Source of the DNA: Patiria miniata
Lineage: Eukaryota > Echinodermata > Asteroidea > Valvatida > Asterinidae
Assembly (NCBI RefSeq): GCF_015706575.1
Contig: NW_024037048.1
Location: 11,735,512-11,799,511, forward strand
Direction: 5' to 3'
Length of the DNA stretch: 64,000 bases
Positions 25,111 through 37,000 of the stretch are shown piece after piece. A program made the position numbers and the translations under genes. The notes under the pieces are model-generated. The model did not search any database. It saw nothing but the letters and a program-made list of their open reading frames with translations, and was not told the DNA's origin. The first letter of the stretch is position 1, and every line of letters begins with the position of its first letter.

Positions 25111-25834
25111 GATTGTGTGAGAAGATGTTGAATGCGCAATGATCACTTTTCATGTGAAATAAAGTTTTAAATGTCATCTGCTAAACAGTTAGTTAAGAAA
25201 TAGATAGATGCACCGTCAAAGGAAAAGTTGGGAAAGGCAGATAATTGTTGAGACACAAATCCCCAACACTTCGCCAAATTTCTCTCACGGTTAAGCGAAA
25301 TTTTTCCTCGGGCTAAAACTGCCTAGTAATGCAATGGGCAGGCACAGGGGCTTCGCGAGGGGGCCAGCGAAACACACCAAAAAGGGAAAAGAAAAGAAAA
25401 AAAGAAGAAAGAGTCAATCTGTAATTTAACTGTTATCAAACAATAGAAATTGCCGGAAAGGGGTCTAAATGCAGCCATGTAGACGTAGGTATGTATACGT
25501 AGAAGTATCAAATCTGTATATTCCCCATCCTCTATCTCCACCCTCCACACCCCCCCCCTCCCCCCCCCCCCCCCCCCCCCTCCGCCCATTCCCCGATTTT
25601 CGATTTCGGTGAGTGTTTTGGATTCTCACTTCATAAAATTTATTTAGACTTTTACTGAAAAATGAAGTCATTGTAAGTTCAAACGTTTGTACGTCGAAGA
25701 CTTTCCTTTCAAACATATACTATTTTCTGAATAATAAACTTTACAAGCATCAATACAATTTTAAAAACAACAAAAGAAGACATGACAGGCACGCCGCCAT
25801 CTCATGGTGGGGGGGGGGGGGCAAGTGAATGCCA

Positions 25835-26420
25835 TGGTCCAGTGGTTACGGTGTTTGACTCATGTACGATGGTGCGTGGGTTTGAACACTACGGAAGCCT
25901 GTTAGGGCCAGGTACCTCTTTCTCTTTCACGGCGGTGCGTTTCTCTTTAATGGTAGCTGGCCTTGCTTTCATAACGTTTAACTCGCGGCCGCGACTTAAT
26001 TCGCGGCCGCGAAATAATAACTCGCGGCCGCGACATAATGAAGTCGCGGCCGTGAGTTGATAAGTCGCACATTATGAAAGCGAGGCCAGCTACCATGAGA
26101 GAGAAACGCACCACCGTGAAAGAGAAACGCACCGCCGTGGAAGAGAAAGAGGTACCTGGCCCTAACGGGCTTCCGTAGAACCCTGCCAGGAACATGGTGT
26201 TTATCCCTTAGACAAGACACTTAACTACAATGACTCTCTCCACAATATGAATGGGTACCTGTGAGGGTAGAGGACTGAATGTGCCCTGATATCGGCTGCC
26301 ACCTGGTCGCGTGGCCTGATGAACGGGGTAATAATAATTGTAAAGCACTTTGAGATTGTTGATGAGACGGAAAAGCGCTATATAAGCATAGCGATGGAAC
26401 GCGCCATATAAGCATTACAA
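25835..26420 (+). mobile_element. tRNA-derived SINE family 2, split by foldback
   Basis: The head has A box TGGTCCAGTGG and B box GGTTTGAAC. The body carries GACAAGACACTTAACTACAA and ATGGGTACCTGTGAGGGTAGA. The tail reads AAGCACTTTGAGA and GCGCTATATAAGCAT. It is interrupted at the B box by the element at 25889-26178. An undisturbed relative lies at 41366-41690. Confidence 0.7.
25889..26178. mobile_element. Foldback element with GCGGCCGC words
   Basis: The inverted ends CTACGGAAG..CTTCCGTAG extend as arms of over 100 bp (GTTAGGGCCAGGTACCTCTT and onward). The middle has four TCGCGGCCGCGA-type words (one is TCGCGGCCGTGA) joined by short AT spacers. AAC(A/C) flanks each side, a probable 4-bp target duplication. 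The same termini and word class occur at 45743-46141. Confidence 0.75.
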
Positions 26421-29339
26421 CTTTTATTTTGAAGTGGAGGAAATGGTATTGGTTTTTGTTTCATTTTTGTTAAATTGTTGGGTTGTTTGTTTGTTTGCCT
26501 GTCCGTGTTTTGTTGTACGTGTTTTGCCTAACCTCAGACCACAATTTTTTTCTCTGATTTACCCTCGTATGTACCATGGATACTCTAGATCCTTCTTGAC
26601 GAGGTCAGCCAGAGAGGATCATGATGCATCGACACAGACTTCCCGTCCGGACACGCAACAGCTCAGGGTAATATTCTCGATATTATCACAAGTCCGCTGG
26701 TAATTAAGAACTACCCTGGGAAAAGATCAGTGACGAGTCAATTAGATCTACTACACCACAATGGTTTACAATGCCCCAAACCCTTGCTAACCGTCGATCT
26801 GGGATTTGCACGCGTTTTTAATTAACACACGCTCATCAGCAGCGTATCCAGGTTTGGGGCCGGGGGAAATAGGTTATTTTTTTCTGAAAAAGTGGTCCCA
26901 TGTTTGTTTCATTCATTATGTAATAAAAAAAGAGAGAGCACTATACAAGTAGCGGCATGAGGTGCTGGCACTTTCGTTCCCGATAAAAAAATGACAAAAT
27001 GTCGCCGGGGCCAGGAAAACTCCCCCTTCCCCCCCCCCCCCCCCCCCCCCCCGCCCTCTACATCGTCCAACGTCTGTTTCCTGTCCTTACACAAGGCAAG
27101 GGTTTTTTCTACCCAAATGCATGTGACTGCTAAACACCACGACAATAAATGGTATGCGTGACTACACTCTCTGGTATAGACGTAATTACAGGACCATTTT
27201 CAACAGACGATGTACGTTCGAGGACAACAAAGAATCCATTAATCTATGTATGCAATCGAGCGCACACTTTGGAAATTGTCCAGGTCCGAGGCCAAGACTA
27301 ATTGTTGATTGTAATAAGTTGCATAGGTGAAGAATTATACCAAAAAAACCTGACAAAGCCAGACCGGAGACCACGAGACACAAACAGGTCTTTGAAACCA
27401 GGTGTTTTGTTAACGTTTGTATTGTGACATGCCGCACCAAACCAGATACAAATGTGTCTGGGGAGGAAAGCCCGTTGTCTAGGTGCCTCCCTTTCAATTA
27501 CTGTATGGTTCCCTTCCCATTTGTCCTTACAAAGTAAAAGTTGAAGGCGTTTGAAGGTAAAAGTACATGCACTAACGAAGGCTTTTCCGGGATCAGTCTC
27601 ATGCCTTCCGATCGGACCTCGTTCATAACAGCAAGGCATACTACAAGGCCATACTCCTGTCCGTGACACGTTTTTATCACTGGTTATGGCAATATTCAGC
27701 AGGTTTGGGTGGTGTGGGGGGGGGTAGATTTATATTGTTACACGATGTAAATTACGCAGACAGTTTAGACAATTTAAGTCCCCACACAGTCCGGGCGGAC
27801 ATCCCAGCCAGAGCATTGTGTTCCTTGTATCCCTTTTTCTAAAGGTCCTCTTCTGGGGTGATGTTTTTCTATTGTTAAAGTAGTGGGGTGATGTGTTCTG
27901 AAAGGAACATCACCCCACAAGTATGACGAATTTTTATATTGTATTTTTATTTCATGAAGAAAAAAAATCATATATAAGGCGTTTGCAACCCCCTGATTAT
28001 GAAATAAAGCTTCCATTGAGGGTTGCCTTTGCGGTTCTAATGTATTCAAAGAAAAGCCTGAATTATTGCCGGGCTGCAGACTATTTGAAACTTGTAAAAG
28101 GGGAGTGATTTGGAATTCCACGTGTCATACCACAGTGGGTAATTTTTTTATTGGTGGAAAGCTTAGAAAAAAAGTATCTTTCGGGAGTGAAACTCGAAAG
28201 TAGCAAGACTAGTATATTTAAGACAAAAGTCATCATACATCATTTTAAAGGTGACATCGTCATGAAATTCCCAAAAGTTTACGAATTAGATTGTTTACTT
28301 ATCACATTTCAAAGGTCTGCTTGAAAGAAAACTAACCTCATGTCTAACTGTTCCTGAGAACAGATGGGGAAGCAGTTGTTTACATCTGATGCTGCAGGCA
28401 TATGTGGCTTACGTATACGCATTTCCAGGCGTAAGTCATGAAATTATGGCGATCCATCGGGCATAGTTTTCCTGGCCCATGAGCAGGACTATTATGGAGG
28501 GCACTTTTCGTGGCGGGTTGGGTTTAAAGGAGTACTTTCGACTGGAATGTACCCTATAAAACGCGTTTCCCACAAAATATAAAAAGGCTATACCAAAAAC
28601 ATACAAACAACTACATGTATAACTTGAAAATATTGCGGTTTTCGTGTAAATATCGTGCAAATGAATTTCGGTGTCCAAATTGTGGTCCTCAAAAATCGAG
28701 CCGCTTTTATTGCAGTAGTCTGTAGGCAGATCCAAGTACCATTGTGTTTGGGTAGGCTTTATTCAAGTCACTCGTGTTGCTGTACTCTTGAAACAAGTCG
28801 CACAAATGTTTGTTTTCAAAATCATTGCATCAAGACCCGTTCTTTCATGTGGGAGCTTATGCGCATTATTCGCGGTTCTAGTTTGCCTATTACGCATTTT
28901 AGCTCAAACTTTGATGGGTTTATAATCGCTGCCTAAAATTGGCAAGGACAAAAATATCGTTCCAGATGCAAACAGATTCTTCAAACATTCTCCGTAAGTG
29001 GAAAAGATGGTGATTAAATTTCTCCCGACCAATGCATTTGAAATATGGTTAGTAAACATTCAAAAGAATCCCCGGAAGAATGTGACTTTATAATTTAGAA
29101 AGGCTTATTTTCACATAAGTTACGCCTCGTTCCCTTCCACGTCTGCTGTAAAACAGGGGTTGCGGTGATTAATCTGACTACCATGGAAATACATTTATGT
29201 AACAAGAGCTAGTTCATGATAAAACATGTTTCTACGTGACTTTTCATGAATGGGTGGATGTTTTGCTTGTATTCTAATAATGGGATTCCGTGCAAGGAGC
29301 AACCGTCGTTGCTGTCGCCCAACTTTCTTTGTCGTTGAT
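26421..29339. other. No gene seen; poly-C and diverged block islands
   Basis: Contains a roughly 24-bp C run at about 27029-27052 and parts of the diverged block. A GGGGTGATGT(T/G) word occurs three times around 27858-27918 with its complement, making a small foldback. Minus-strand frames of 99-123 residues have no recognisable domain. The sequence at 28440-28600 (GGGCACTTTTCGTGGCGGG) looks repeat-like but I cannot name it. Confidence 0.4.
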
Positions 29340-29995
29340 ATGCAGACTTGTATGACTCTGAGTCCGAGTCCGACTCGAGTCCCGGACTTGGACTTGAGTC
29401 ATGATGACAAATGACTCGGATTCGGACTCAGACTCGACCCTGAAGACTCGGACTTGGACTCGGACTCGACCTGCATGACTCGGGGCTCGATCAAAATTAC
29501 CACAAATCACTTCTTTTTTTCAACAATTCAATTACACATTAGTTTGAAGACGATCCTCAACTGAGCAAGCGATACAGTCTGTGCAGTGCAGAAGAAACGC
29601 AACTAATATAAGTACTGTATATACACACTTGCAGCTGGCTTGTTTCCGATATATTGAAATGTCAAAACAAGTACTCCAGCGTCCACACTTGATATTGCGT
29701 AAGTGCAAGCTTGATAGTGTTTGGTACCAGATTATCCTTTCCATACACTAATGCCTTGCCTTATTTGTGAGTAATACATGACGTATTTCCAGTTCATTAA
29801 ATTAGAGAAAAGCTGTGAAAAATAGAAACATTTACACTTTGAGATTTTAGCAGTCATGTATTAAAGTTGACTCGTGACTCGATCGTGACTTGGACTCGGA
29901 CTCGACCTTTGTGACTTGTGACGCGGACTTGGACTCGGAAGAGGTGACTCGAGCTCTGACTTGATGTTTGGTGACTCGAATATACAAGTCTGTTG
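29340..29995. mobile_element. Foldback with GACTCG word arrays
   Basis: The outer ends AGACTTGTAT (left) and ATACAAGTCT (right) are complementary. Just inside each is an array of GACTCGGACT(C/T)-type words: 29350-29490 on the left and 29868-29985 on the right, with an AT-rich spacer between. Word phase drifts, as in replication slippage. The Ser/Glu-rich open frame over the left array is an artefact of the word. Confidence 0.65.
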
Positions 29996-30859
29996 ACATG
30001 TCTTGGGTTTTTGTGGGGGTTTTGGACGTTTTCGCTTTCACGACTGGTGCTGCCACATGTTTTGCTATTTGCTTTCGTATCCGGGACTAATTACATGCGT
30101 CAATCATTTCAAAATGATGGGAATACGATAAAAATGTTTTAATTGTTTTTGCGAAAAAAATGCTGGTAGCTTGGCGCCAATAGCTTAGTTCAATATTGCT
30201 GCAACATGTCTGTGTAATAATTATTTAAATCATGCCAAAGCGTTTGGCTTAATGTCGTTTCTACTTTGGTTTTAACGATTAAACGATTTGTTAAAGGCTG
30301 TACTGTCTACTGGAATGCCCCCTTCGGGCTCAAAAACATTTTTGTCTACGTGATGAACTTTTGATCGATCGATGAAAAATAGAAAAAAAACATTAACACA
30401 ACTGTACCTTGAAAACGTACAGTTTCCGTATAATTGGACCTCAATGAATTTCGGGGTACACACTTGTTCCTCAAAAATGATGGGCTAGTCGTTATTCCAG
30501 TCACATATATGTTGCTTTTTAAACTGGGTTGCATGGAGTATGCGCAAGGAGATGAAGCTAACGCGGGACCTGATATCACACAGTGATATTTAATCATTGA
30601 TATGCATGGTATGCAGCGCCAGTCTTATGTTGACAGTTTTGGCTCCAAATTGAATGGCTTTGTTCATTGTTGGAAATACGTATGACCATTGCCCCCACCC
30701 CCTTCCCCAGGGGCGAATCTAGCGTTCAGGATAAGAGGGGTGTTGAGACATAATGTGGATTTTCTGTAACCCAGATATTTAAAATACGTTAAGTAAAATA
30801 ATAATCAAAGTTCTGAATGTTGGCGATCTCGGACACATTATGTTACCTTTAAAATACCA

Positions 30860-31160
30860 ATTATACAACACCAAATCCTTGACATGTTAACGGGCGTTCA
30901 TTGCTCATCAATCATTATACGCTAGGAAGTTCAAGTGATTCAACTACCTGCATTATTCTATGCTTTCGTTTCATATTTGATTGAACATTTGATGTTTTGA
31001 GTTTTTATTGGTAATAAGTCAGTTTGGTGACGTTCATGTATTAATTTTAAAAAGCTAAAATATCGGTCGAGAAGCCTCTATTGTAATTGTTTACTTGTGA
31101 GTTCCGGGAGCTAGACACTCTCCCATCTTTAATGAGTGATTGGTAATTTCAACGCACGCA
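30860..31160. repeat. Direct repeat, partner at 33220-33510
   Basis: 'CTTGACATGTTAACGGGCGT..TTGCTCA' through 'TTGTGAGTTCCGGGA' recurs with moderate divergence at 33220-33510. In the same interval 31757-31840 (GGATACATGCCTTTCTTTG) is inverted at 33000-33085. The region between is therefore a rearranged local duplication containing the MITE at 32201-32534. No gene is seen. Confidence 0.6.
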
Positions 31161-32200
31161 CTCCTTTTTTCCCCTCTTTTTAGCAGTTAATGTGTACAAA
31201 ATAATATCATTTCTACTTTTGGTTTTAATGGCTTTGACGGTTGTTTACAGTTAGTGAGTTCTCCGTTGACCCTCACGCTACTTTGTGATTTGCTATACAG
31301 AGGGCTTCTAGAAGTCGTATGATTTTGTTGGTGAATCCAAAGAATGCTAGAGCTTTCCAAATGCCCTCCTGCCACACACTGTCAAAAGTGATATTCAATC
31401 ATTGATATGCATTTTATGCGGCGCCAGGTTGACAATTTAGGCTAAAAAATTAATGGCTTTTTTCACTGCTGGATAAATACGTATAAACATTCCCCCACCC
31501 CGAAAATCGTTACCTCGTCAGATGTTAACGAACGGGTTGATTTTCTCTGACCCACATATTTGAAATATGGTAAGTAAAATAAAACTCAAAAACACTAAAC
31601 GTTGGCGACCTCGGACAAAAAAAATTCCCTTTGGATAATTCGTTCACTCCCAAAAAATCGGGAAAGGTTACCATTTTTACGGTGCCCCTCTCCAGATAAA
31701 GTTTTGAGTCTCCCCCCCCCCCCCCCCAGTTTGAAAAGCGTTCTGTCCGCCGCTGCTTTCAGCCAGGCATGAAAAGGATACATGCCTTTCTTTGTGACTA
31801 CCCCCAAAACATTACCAACACCATGTTCAGGATAGGCCTCTTGCTAGTTGCTATGAACACAATAGCAACAATCGGCCCCTGGACAATGAAGGAAATAAAC
31901 GGAATAACAGAGCAGGATATGAATGAAATGCAATTAGATGTATTGACTTGAAACTGAATTACAGATTAGGTTCACATTTCACTGTCCTGCCTCTCGATTC
32001 TCCATCTGTCTGTTATTCAAATCAATGCATAGTTGGGCCCGTGTTCTCAAGTCTGCAATAGTTCTGCGGACCATCCGTGTTCTTCTGAGGTCTGATTTCA
32101 CCAGTCATATTGGCGGAAATAGCCACCGACACCAAATTCAGCGCACAAAGTAATGTACAAATCAAGCCAGACCAAACTGGTATAAAAACCTGTTGGCACC

Positions 32201-32534
32201 AAGGGCGTCAATCGCTTCTGAAAAGTGTGGGGGTGTTTACAAACATGTGTATCCTGATGAGAACTAATTCGAGTGCGAAGCCTGAACGGCGTGAGGTTCG
32301 GGGCCCGCTTAAGGGCCCCGAAAGACGCTCTGCGGTGCGATCTGAGGCAATTTATGACTATACTGGCAAGGCTTTAGCAAAAGATCCTCATTTAAACATC
32401 ATTTTCGAGTTTGGAGTCATTGAAATGCTTTTCTTAGCTACAGAATTAAATGTAGGCTGCAATTATTTATTCAGAGACGAAAACAGTTGGGGGAATGACA
32501 TGTCCCCCCGCCCCCCACCGATCAACGCCCAGGG
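32201..32534. mobile_element. hAT-type MITE with TTGGCACC duplication
   Basis: The left end AAGGGCGTCAATCG and right end CGATCAACGCCCAGGG are imperfect inverted repeats. TTGGCACC flanks both sides (32193-32200 and 32535-32542), an 8-bp duplication. The interior has the GGGGCCCGCTTAAGGGCCCC hairpin and GCGGTGCGATCTGAGGCAAT, shared with 18509-18824 and 1-95. The 155-residue frame across it is not a gene. Confidence 0.8.
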
Positions 32535-33924
32535 TTGGCACCGCACCATGCTTCAGAACGACAACCTTTACACGTAAATTAGGCCTGCATGTACTTAATG
32601 TATGTCTACATGCTGTACAGCGTCAGTTGGTGAAATCGAAAATTCTGAGAGAGTCCCTATAGAACTTTTTAAAAACCTTGTGCGCGTGGTTGCGATGTTG
32701 GTATATTATAGGCATATATGTGTTTTATGGCACACCGCAGTATTTTCGTAGGCCCCCGAATTTTTCGCAGGCCCCAAAGTTTTCGTAGGCCTTAGGCGCA
32801 GTGCCTACTGTGCCTATTGGGTAATCCGGGCCTGGCGGAAATCCTGCACTGCAGGGTGTTTGGCACCATGCGGTACACCCAGACCTTGAGATACCCCAAA
32901 GAAAAGAAAAATCAAAGGGGGGTCAGAATTGGAGATCTTGGCGCCGGCCTCTTGTTCAGGTTCTTGTTTGCGCCATCAATTAAGGAACGTTAACTATCCC
33001 TTTACAAATATCAGGAAACATCGTGTTGGTAGTGTTTTTGGGTAGTTACAAAGAAAGGCCTGTATCCTTTGCATGCGTGGATGAAAATCAGTCAAATTTG
33101 TACTGAATGTGGTCAATACCCAGACCAAATGTTGGCTGAAGAGAAAAACTTGTAAACTTTCCCGTTTTTGTGGGAGAGAACAAATTATCCAAAGGGACAT
33201 TTTGTTTACTCACCCTGAACAACACTAAATCCCTCACATGTTAACGGGCGTTCATTGCTCACTAATCATTGTACGCTAGGAAGTTCGAGTATAAGTGATT
33301 CAACTACCTGCATCATTCTCTGCTTCCGTTTCATATTTGATTGAACGTTTGAAGTTTTGGCTTTTTTATTGGTAATGAGTCCATTTTTAAGTTTGGTGAC
33401 GTCCGTGTCTTAATTGAAAAAAAGCTAAAGCCTCTATTAAAATTGTGTACTTGTGAGTTCCGGGATATAGCCACTTTGCCACCTCTGATGAGTGGTTGGG
33501 AATATTACCTTTGCACGAACAGGAACTCGAAGCTAATGATGACATGCTCTTATAATAGACTTTCAGCAATTCCTGCAATATTTAGCGCAAGTACCAGTTT
33601 CTGAATTTTAAAAGCGGGGGAGGGGAGTTGTCACTACTAGCTTGCCTTGATCAGTAGACCTTCTTAGCGGGATAAGGGGGACACCCCTTCCCCTTCCAGC
33701 CACACCCATCGCTCTAACCAAGGTATCTTGAAGAAACTTTACGTTCTCAGTCAAACGAACTTCTTCACAGTCTTTGGAAAATTTCCTACGTCAAGTAATT
33801 TTCCCCCTTTACCCACAATGTATTCTTCCCTTTACGGTTAGATTTTGATAATTACATTTTTTAATTTACCGGTTTTAAGTGGAAGAAAGACGATTAATAA
33901 TGTTGAGTAAGGATCATTCAGTTA

Positions 33925-34035
33925 GCCATGCCTTCACCTGAATTCTATAAGAACACGGGGGTTTGTGGAAATCGAGCACATCGACTTACAATCTCCACAA
34001 GTCGCTTATTTTCACCCGTACATCGAGATTTGAAA
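33925..34035 (+). promoter_or_regulatory. Promoter and 5' leader of gene 3
   Basis: Aligned with the inverse of 48131-48245 upstream of gene 4. Shared blocks are CACCTGAATTC, TATAAGAACACGG (TATA-like, 33946), GAGCACATCGACT, ATCTCCACAAGTC and ATCGAGATTT just before the ATG. The TATA-to-ATG distance is 90 bp in both genes. Confidence 0.65.
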
Positions 34036-37000
34036 ATGAAGCTGTTTGCTATCGTGGCGTGTGTCGCCTTCCTGTACGGTGTATCCTCGGAGACACCGGA
34101 CATCGACAACAATGCCGAGTTTGAAGCACTCTCGGTAGTAGGAGACCCGGACGAATGGGACGAGACAGCCGTCTTGGCCTTGAATGAAGACCAGACAGAC
34201 GAAGGTTGGGACGAGGGGCACTCGTTGGCCTGGATGTATGGGGCGCAAGAACAAGTCAGCTATCGTAAGTAATCATGTGTATAATTGGCGAGATGTGATA
34301 CAAAACATCACAATAGCGCTTTGCATCATTTTGAATTTGCATTAGCTAAGTTTAATACAACATACACCCAAATACAAAGAAAAGAGAAAGTGGTGTTGTG
34401 AAGAAAGATTTACTACCAATTCTAACTCGATCTACAAGTGATGGATTTATATCGTATACTTGGGGTTTTTTCAACGCGTAATAATTTTGTAGCCAATCCT
34501 CCTGAAAAAGCAATTCCCTTTTCAAAAGAGCTTATTATCATTCTTAGCGTATGATAGTGTAGATGGAGTAGTGCGATAGAGCCTGGAATTAACTGGTGCG
34601 CATTTTACATTGGGTTGCCTTTTCTCTTGCTATAAGTTTTTGACAGAATGATTTGTAACTGTCACCACCCCAACAAACATTCATTTTATCTTGGTATTGC
34701 TCGAGTAAAATTGAGGAAAAATCACTTGGAGATGGGTAAAAATGAATATATGCCTACGACCTTTCACATCCGGTAGTGTCGTTCCTAGGTCTCCGTGCAC
34801 GTTTGTGTTCATATCGTGTACTTGCGTGATAATGTATAACATTGCCAAGATTTACCTACCTACAGCCGATGGGTTCTAGATCTAGTGGGATGGATTGAGC
34901 AGCTCGTGGGTGTAGTCCTAAAACCTCTAAAAGACTCTTGGTCTTCACGTTTATATGTACACCAATTTAGGGATATGCATCTGTAAGTTGCACTAGTCCT
35001 CAATTTTCCCATTTAAGGGTTCCGGAAGCGCACCACTAAAACATCATAATTTAAAAACATAACATTGATTTGCAGTATTTACTATGATCTAACTTAAACT
35101 ACTAGCCCAGATTTTTGAATATGCAGATTGCTCCAATATCAGGGCGAGAGAACAGATACTGATAGCAAACTGCTCCACACAATGGGGACGAGGTTGATAT
35201 TATATATTGTTACAGAAAATATGGCTTAATTGTTTCACAATTGTTACTAGGCCAGGCTTCGTACGGTGCATCATCGATGGTTTTTTTTTTGCTATTAATT
35301 AATGATTACTTCATACTTCGAAATGTACGACCGAGCCCTAGCGTTCGACTGTCGAAATGTAAAAACGAAACCCTCAATGTGTGGGTGTTACTTAGCCTAC
35401 ATAATGCGATGACCTCAAAAATTATAACTCCCTAAGTTTTTTACCCGAATTTTAGTCAAATTTACTTGTCAAATCATGATGTTGGTTTGAAAAAGGTTGG
35501 ATGAAGGCCATGAACAATCATCATTATAATTTCCGGTCAAGTTTGCTTCTGGTCTGCGAGATATTCTTATTGCTCAAATTTACAATCTGCGTTACAGTCC
35601 AAACACTGCTTTACTATCTCTCACAATCTCAAAGATCAAGAAGCTCAACGTTTCTCTCGTGAACTCTAACATGAGGTCAACTTCATTTAGATAATAAAGC
35701 CTGAAAGTGCGCCATTTTGTATTTGAGATTCCGGAACCCTCGCGTGGACCGCCCATGGGCAGTTTACACGGGGTTTCTCTTTCTCTTGCTATAATTTTGG
35801 ACAGAATGAATTAACCGTAATCACTCCAAGACATACTCATGTTGGGAATTTTATTTTGGCATTCCAAAAGACAAAATTCTGAAAAATCAGTTGGAAATGG
35901 ATAAAAATAAATTTTACATACGACTTTTTACATCCAGCATTTTCGTACCTTAATCTCCTTGTTCGGTTACGTCTGTTTTCACATCGCATACTTGCGTGGG
36001 AACGAAAATGATAACGACGAGAAGATTTACCGACCTACATCCGATGGGTTCTAGATTTAGTCGGGCTTGCTTGAACACAGTTCTTATCAACGGTCGTTTA
36101 GATTTGTTTGTAAATAATGATTAGTCCTTCCAGTTTATTTTTAAAATATGTATGTCCTAAAAGACATTTTATTGTCCTATTTAAGTTTCAGTTTTCACCC
36201 AATGACCGCCACAAAATTATTTCATAAATTTTCATCTGTGTACGAGTGCTCCGAGTTCCACGAGTCCAAGTGTATTTTAGACTTTCGGAAGTGAAAGATC
36301 AATTTTTGTCACGACATTTCTCTTACACTTCAGGCGATTTTTCAGTTTCAATTATTTGAGATGCTAGTTTACAAAGGCCCTTTTGGGGGGTCATTTTCTT
36401 AACAGATGAATGTACCGAAAATAATTGCAAATCTTCTCATTTTTGCACGTTAATTTTCCTAATGAAGGGGTCCAGAAGTGCGCAACTAGGGCTGAACTTT
36501 CAGACTCTGTTATCCACAAATAAAATGTAATGGATAAATATACAGGAAAGATAGACTCTTAGGTTGCGTCTGAATTACCAGGCTGTGGCTTGAAATGACA
36601 CTGCCTCTATGGAAGCGGTTTGCTGAAGCAACTTCAAATGAATAGACCTCTTATGAGCAAAATGACACATTCGTGAGTCAACACGACACTTATCTGGATC
36701 ATTTTCCGGGTCATTTGACCCAGAAACCATGGCAACGGTGTACATCTTTTACCCAGAAAAGTGTATTTCTGACCCTGAAAGGTATCATTATGACCCAGAG
36801 TCCGGGTTAATTCTGACCCGAGGATTGATTGATTGTCGGCTTCATATTTTCCCACAGCCTTGGAGTCCGAGAGCGATGCTCAGACCGAGAGATTCAGCTG
36901 CAGTTGCTCCGGTGGCCGATGCAATTGCTGTTTGCGTTTCAAAATCTTCTTCAAGAGATACAACGGTAATTATCCTCTCATAATGTTATTATCAGTTGAC

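Larger units (their letters stand above)
25111..35690. repeat. Diverged third copy of the duplicated block
   Basis: Islands match copy 1 in the same order: 25111-25200 with 530-610, 26565-26760 with 671-870, 27510-27720 with about 4300-4490, 30520-30600 with 6280-6350, 31590-31620 with 7075-7100, and 35165-35690 with 7145-7660. Between islands the sequence is unrelated or carries insertions. Identity is clearly lower than between copies 1 and 2, so this duplication is older. Gene 3 exon 1 (34036) lies within its span, in the opposite orientation to genes 1 and 2. Confidence 0.6.

Noticed and set aside
25947-26220. Arg/Pro-rich frames (SRPRxxxx repeats) as proteins
   Set aside because: They translate the GCGGCCGC words of a foldback element in several frames and on both strands.
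26434-26703. 89-residue hydrophobic frame as a secreted protein
   Set aside because: The hydrophobic stretch comes from a TTTG-rich low-complexity run and the rest overlaps the diverged duplicated block, where the frame is not conserved.
32110-32577. 155-residue frame as a gene
   Set aside because: Most of it lies across the hAT-type MITE at 32201-32534 and its target duplications.
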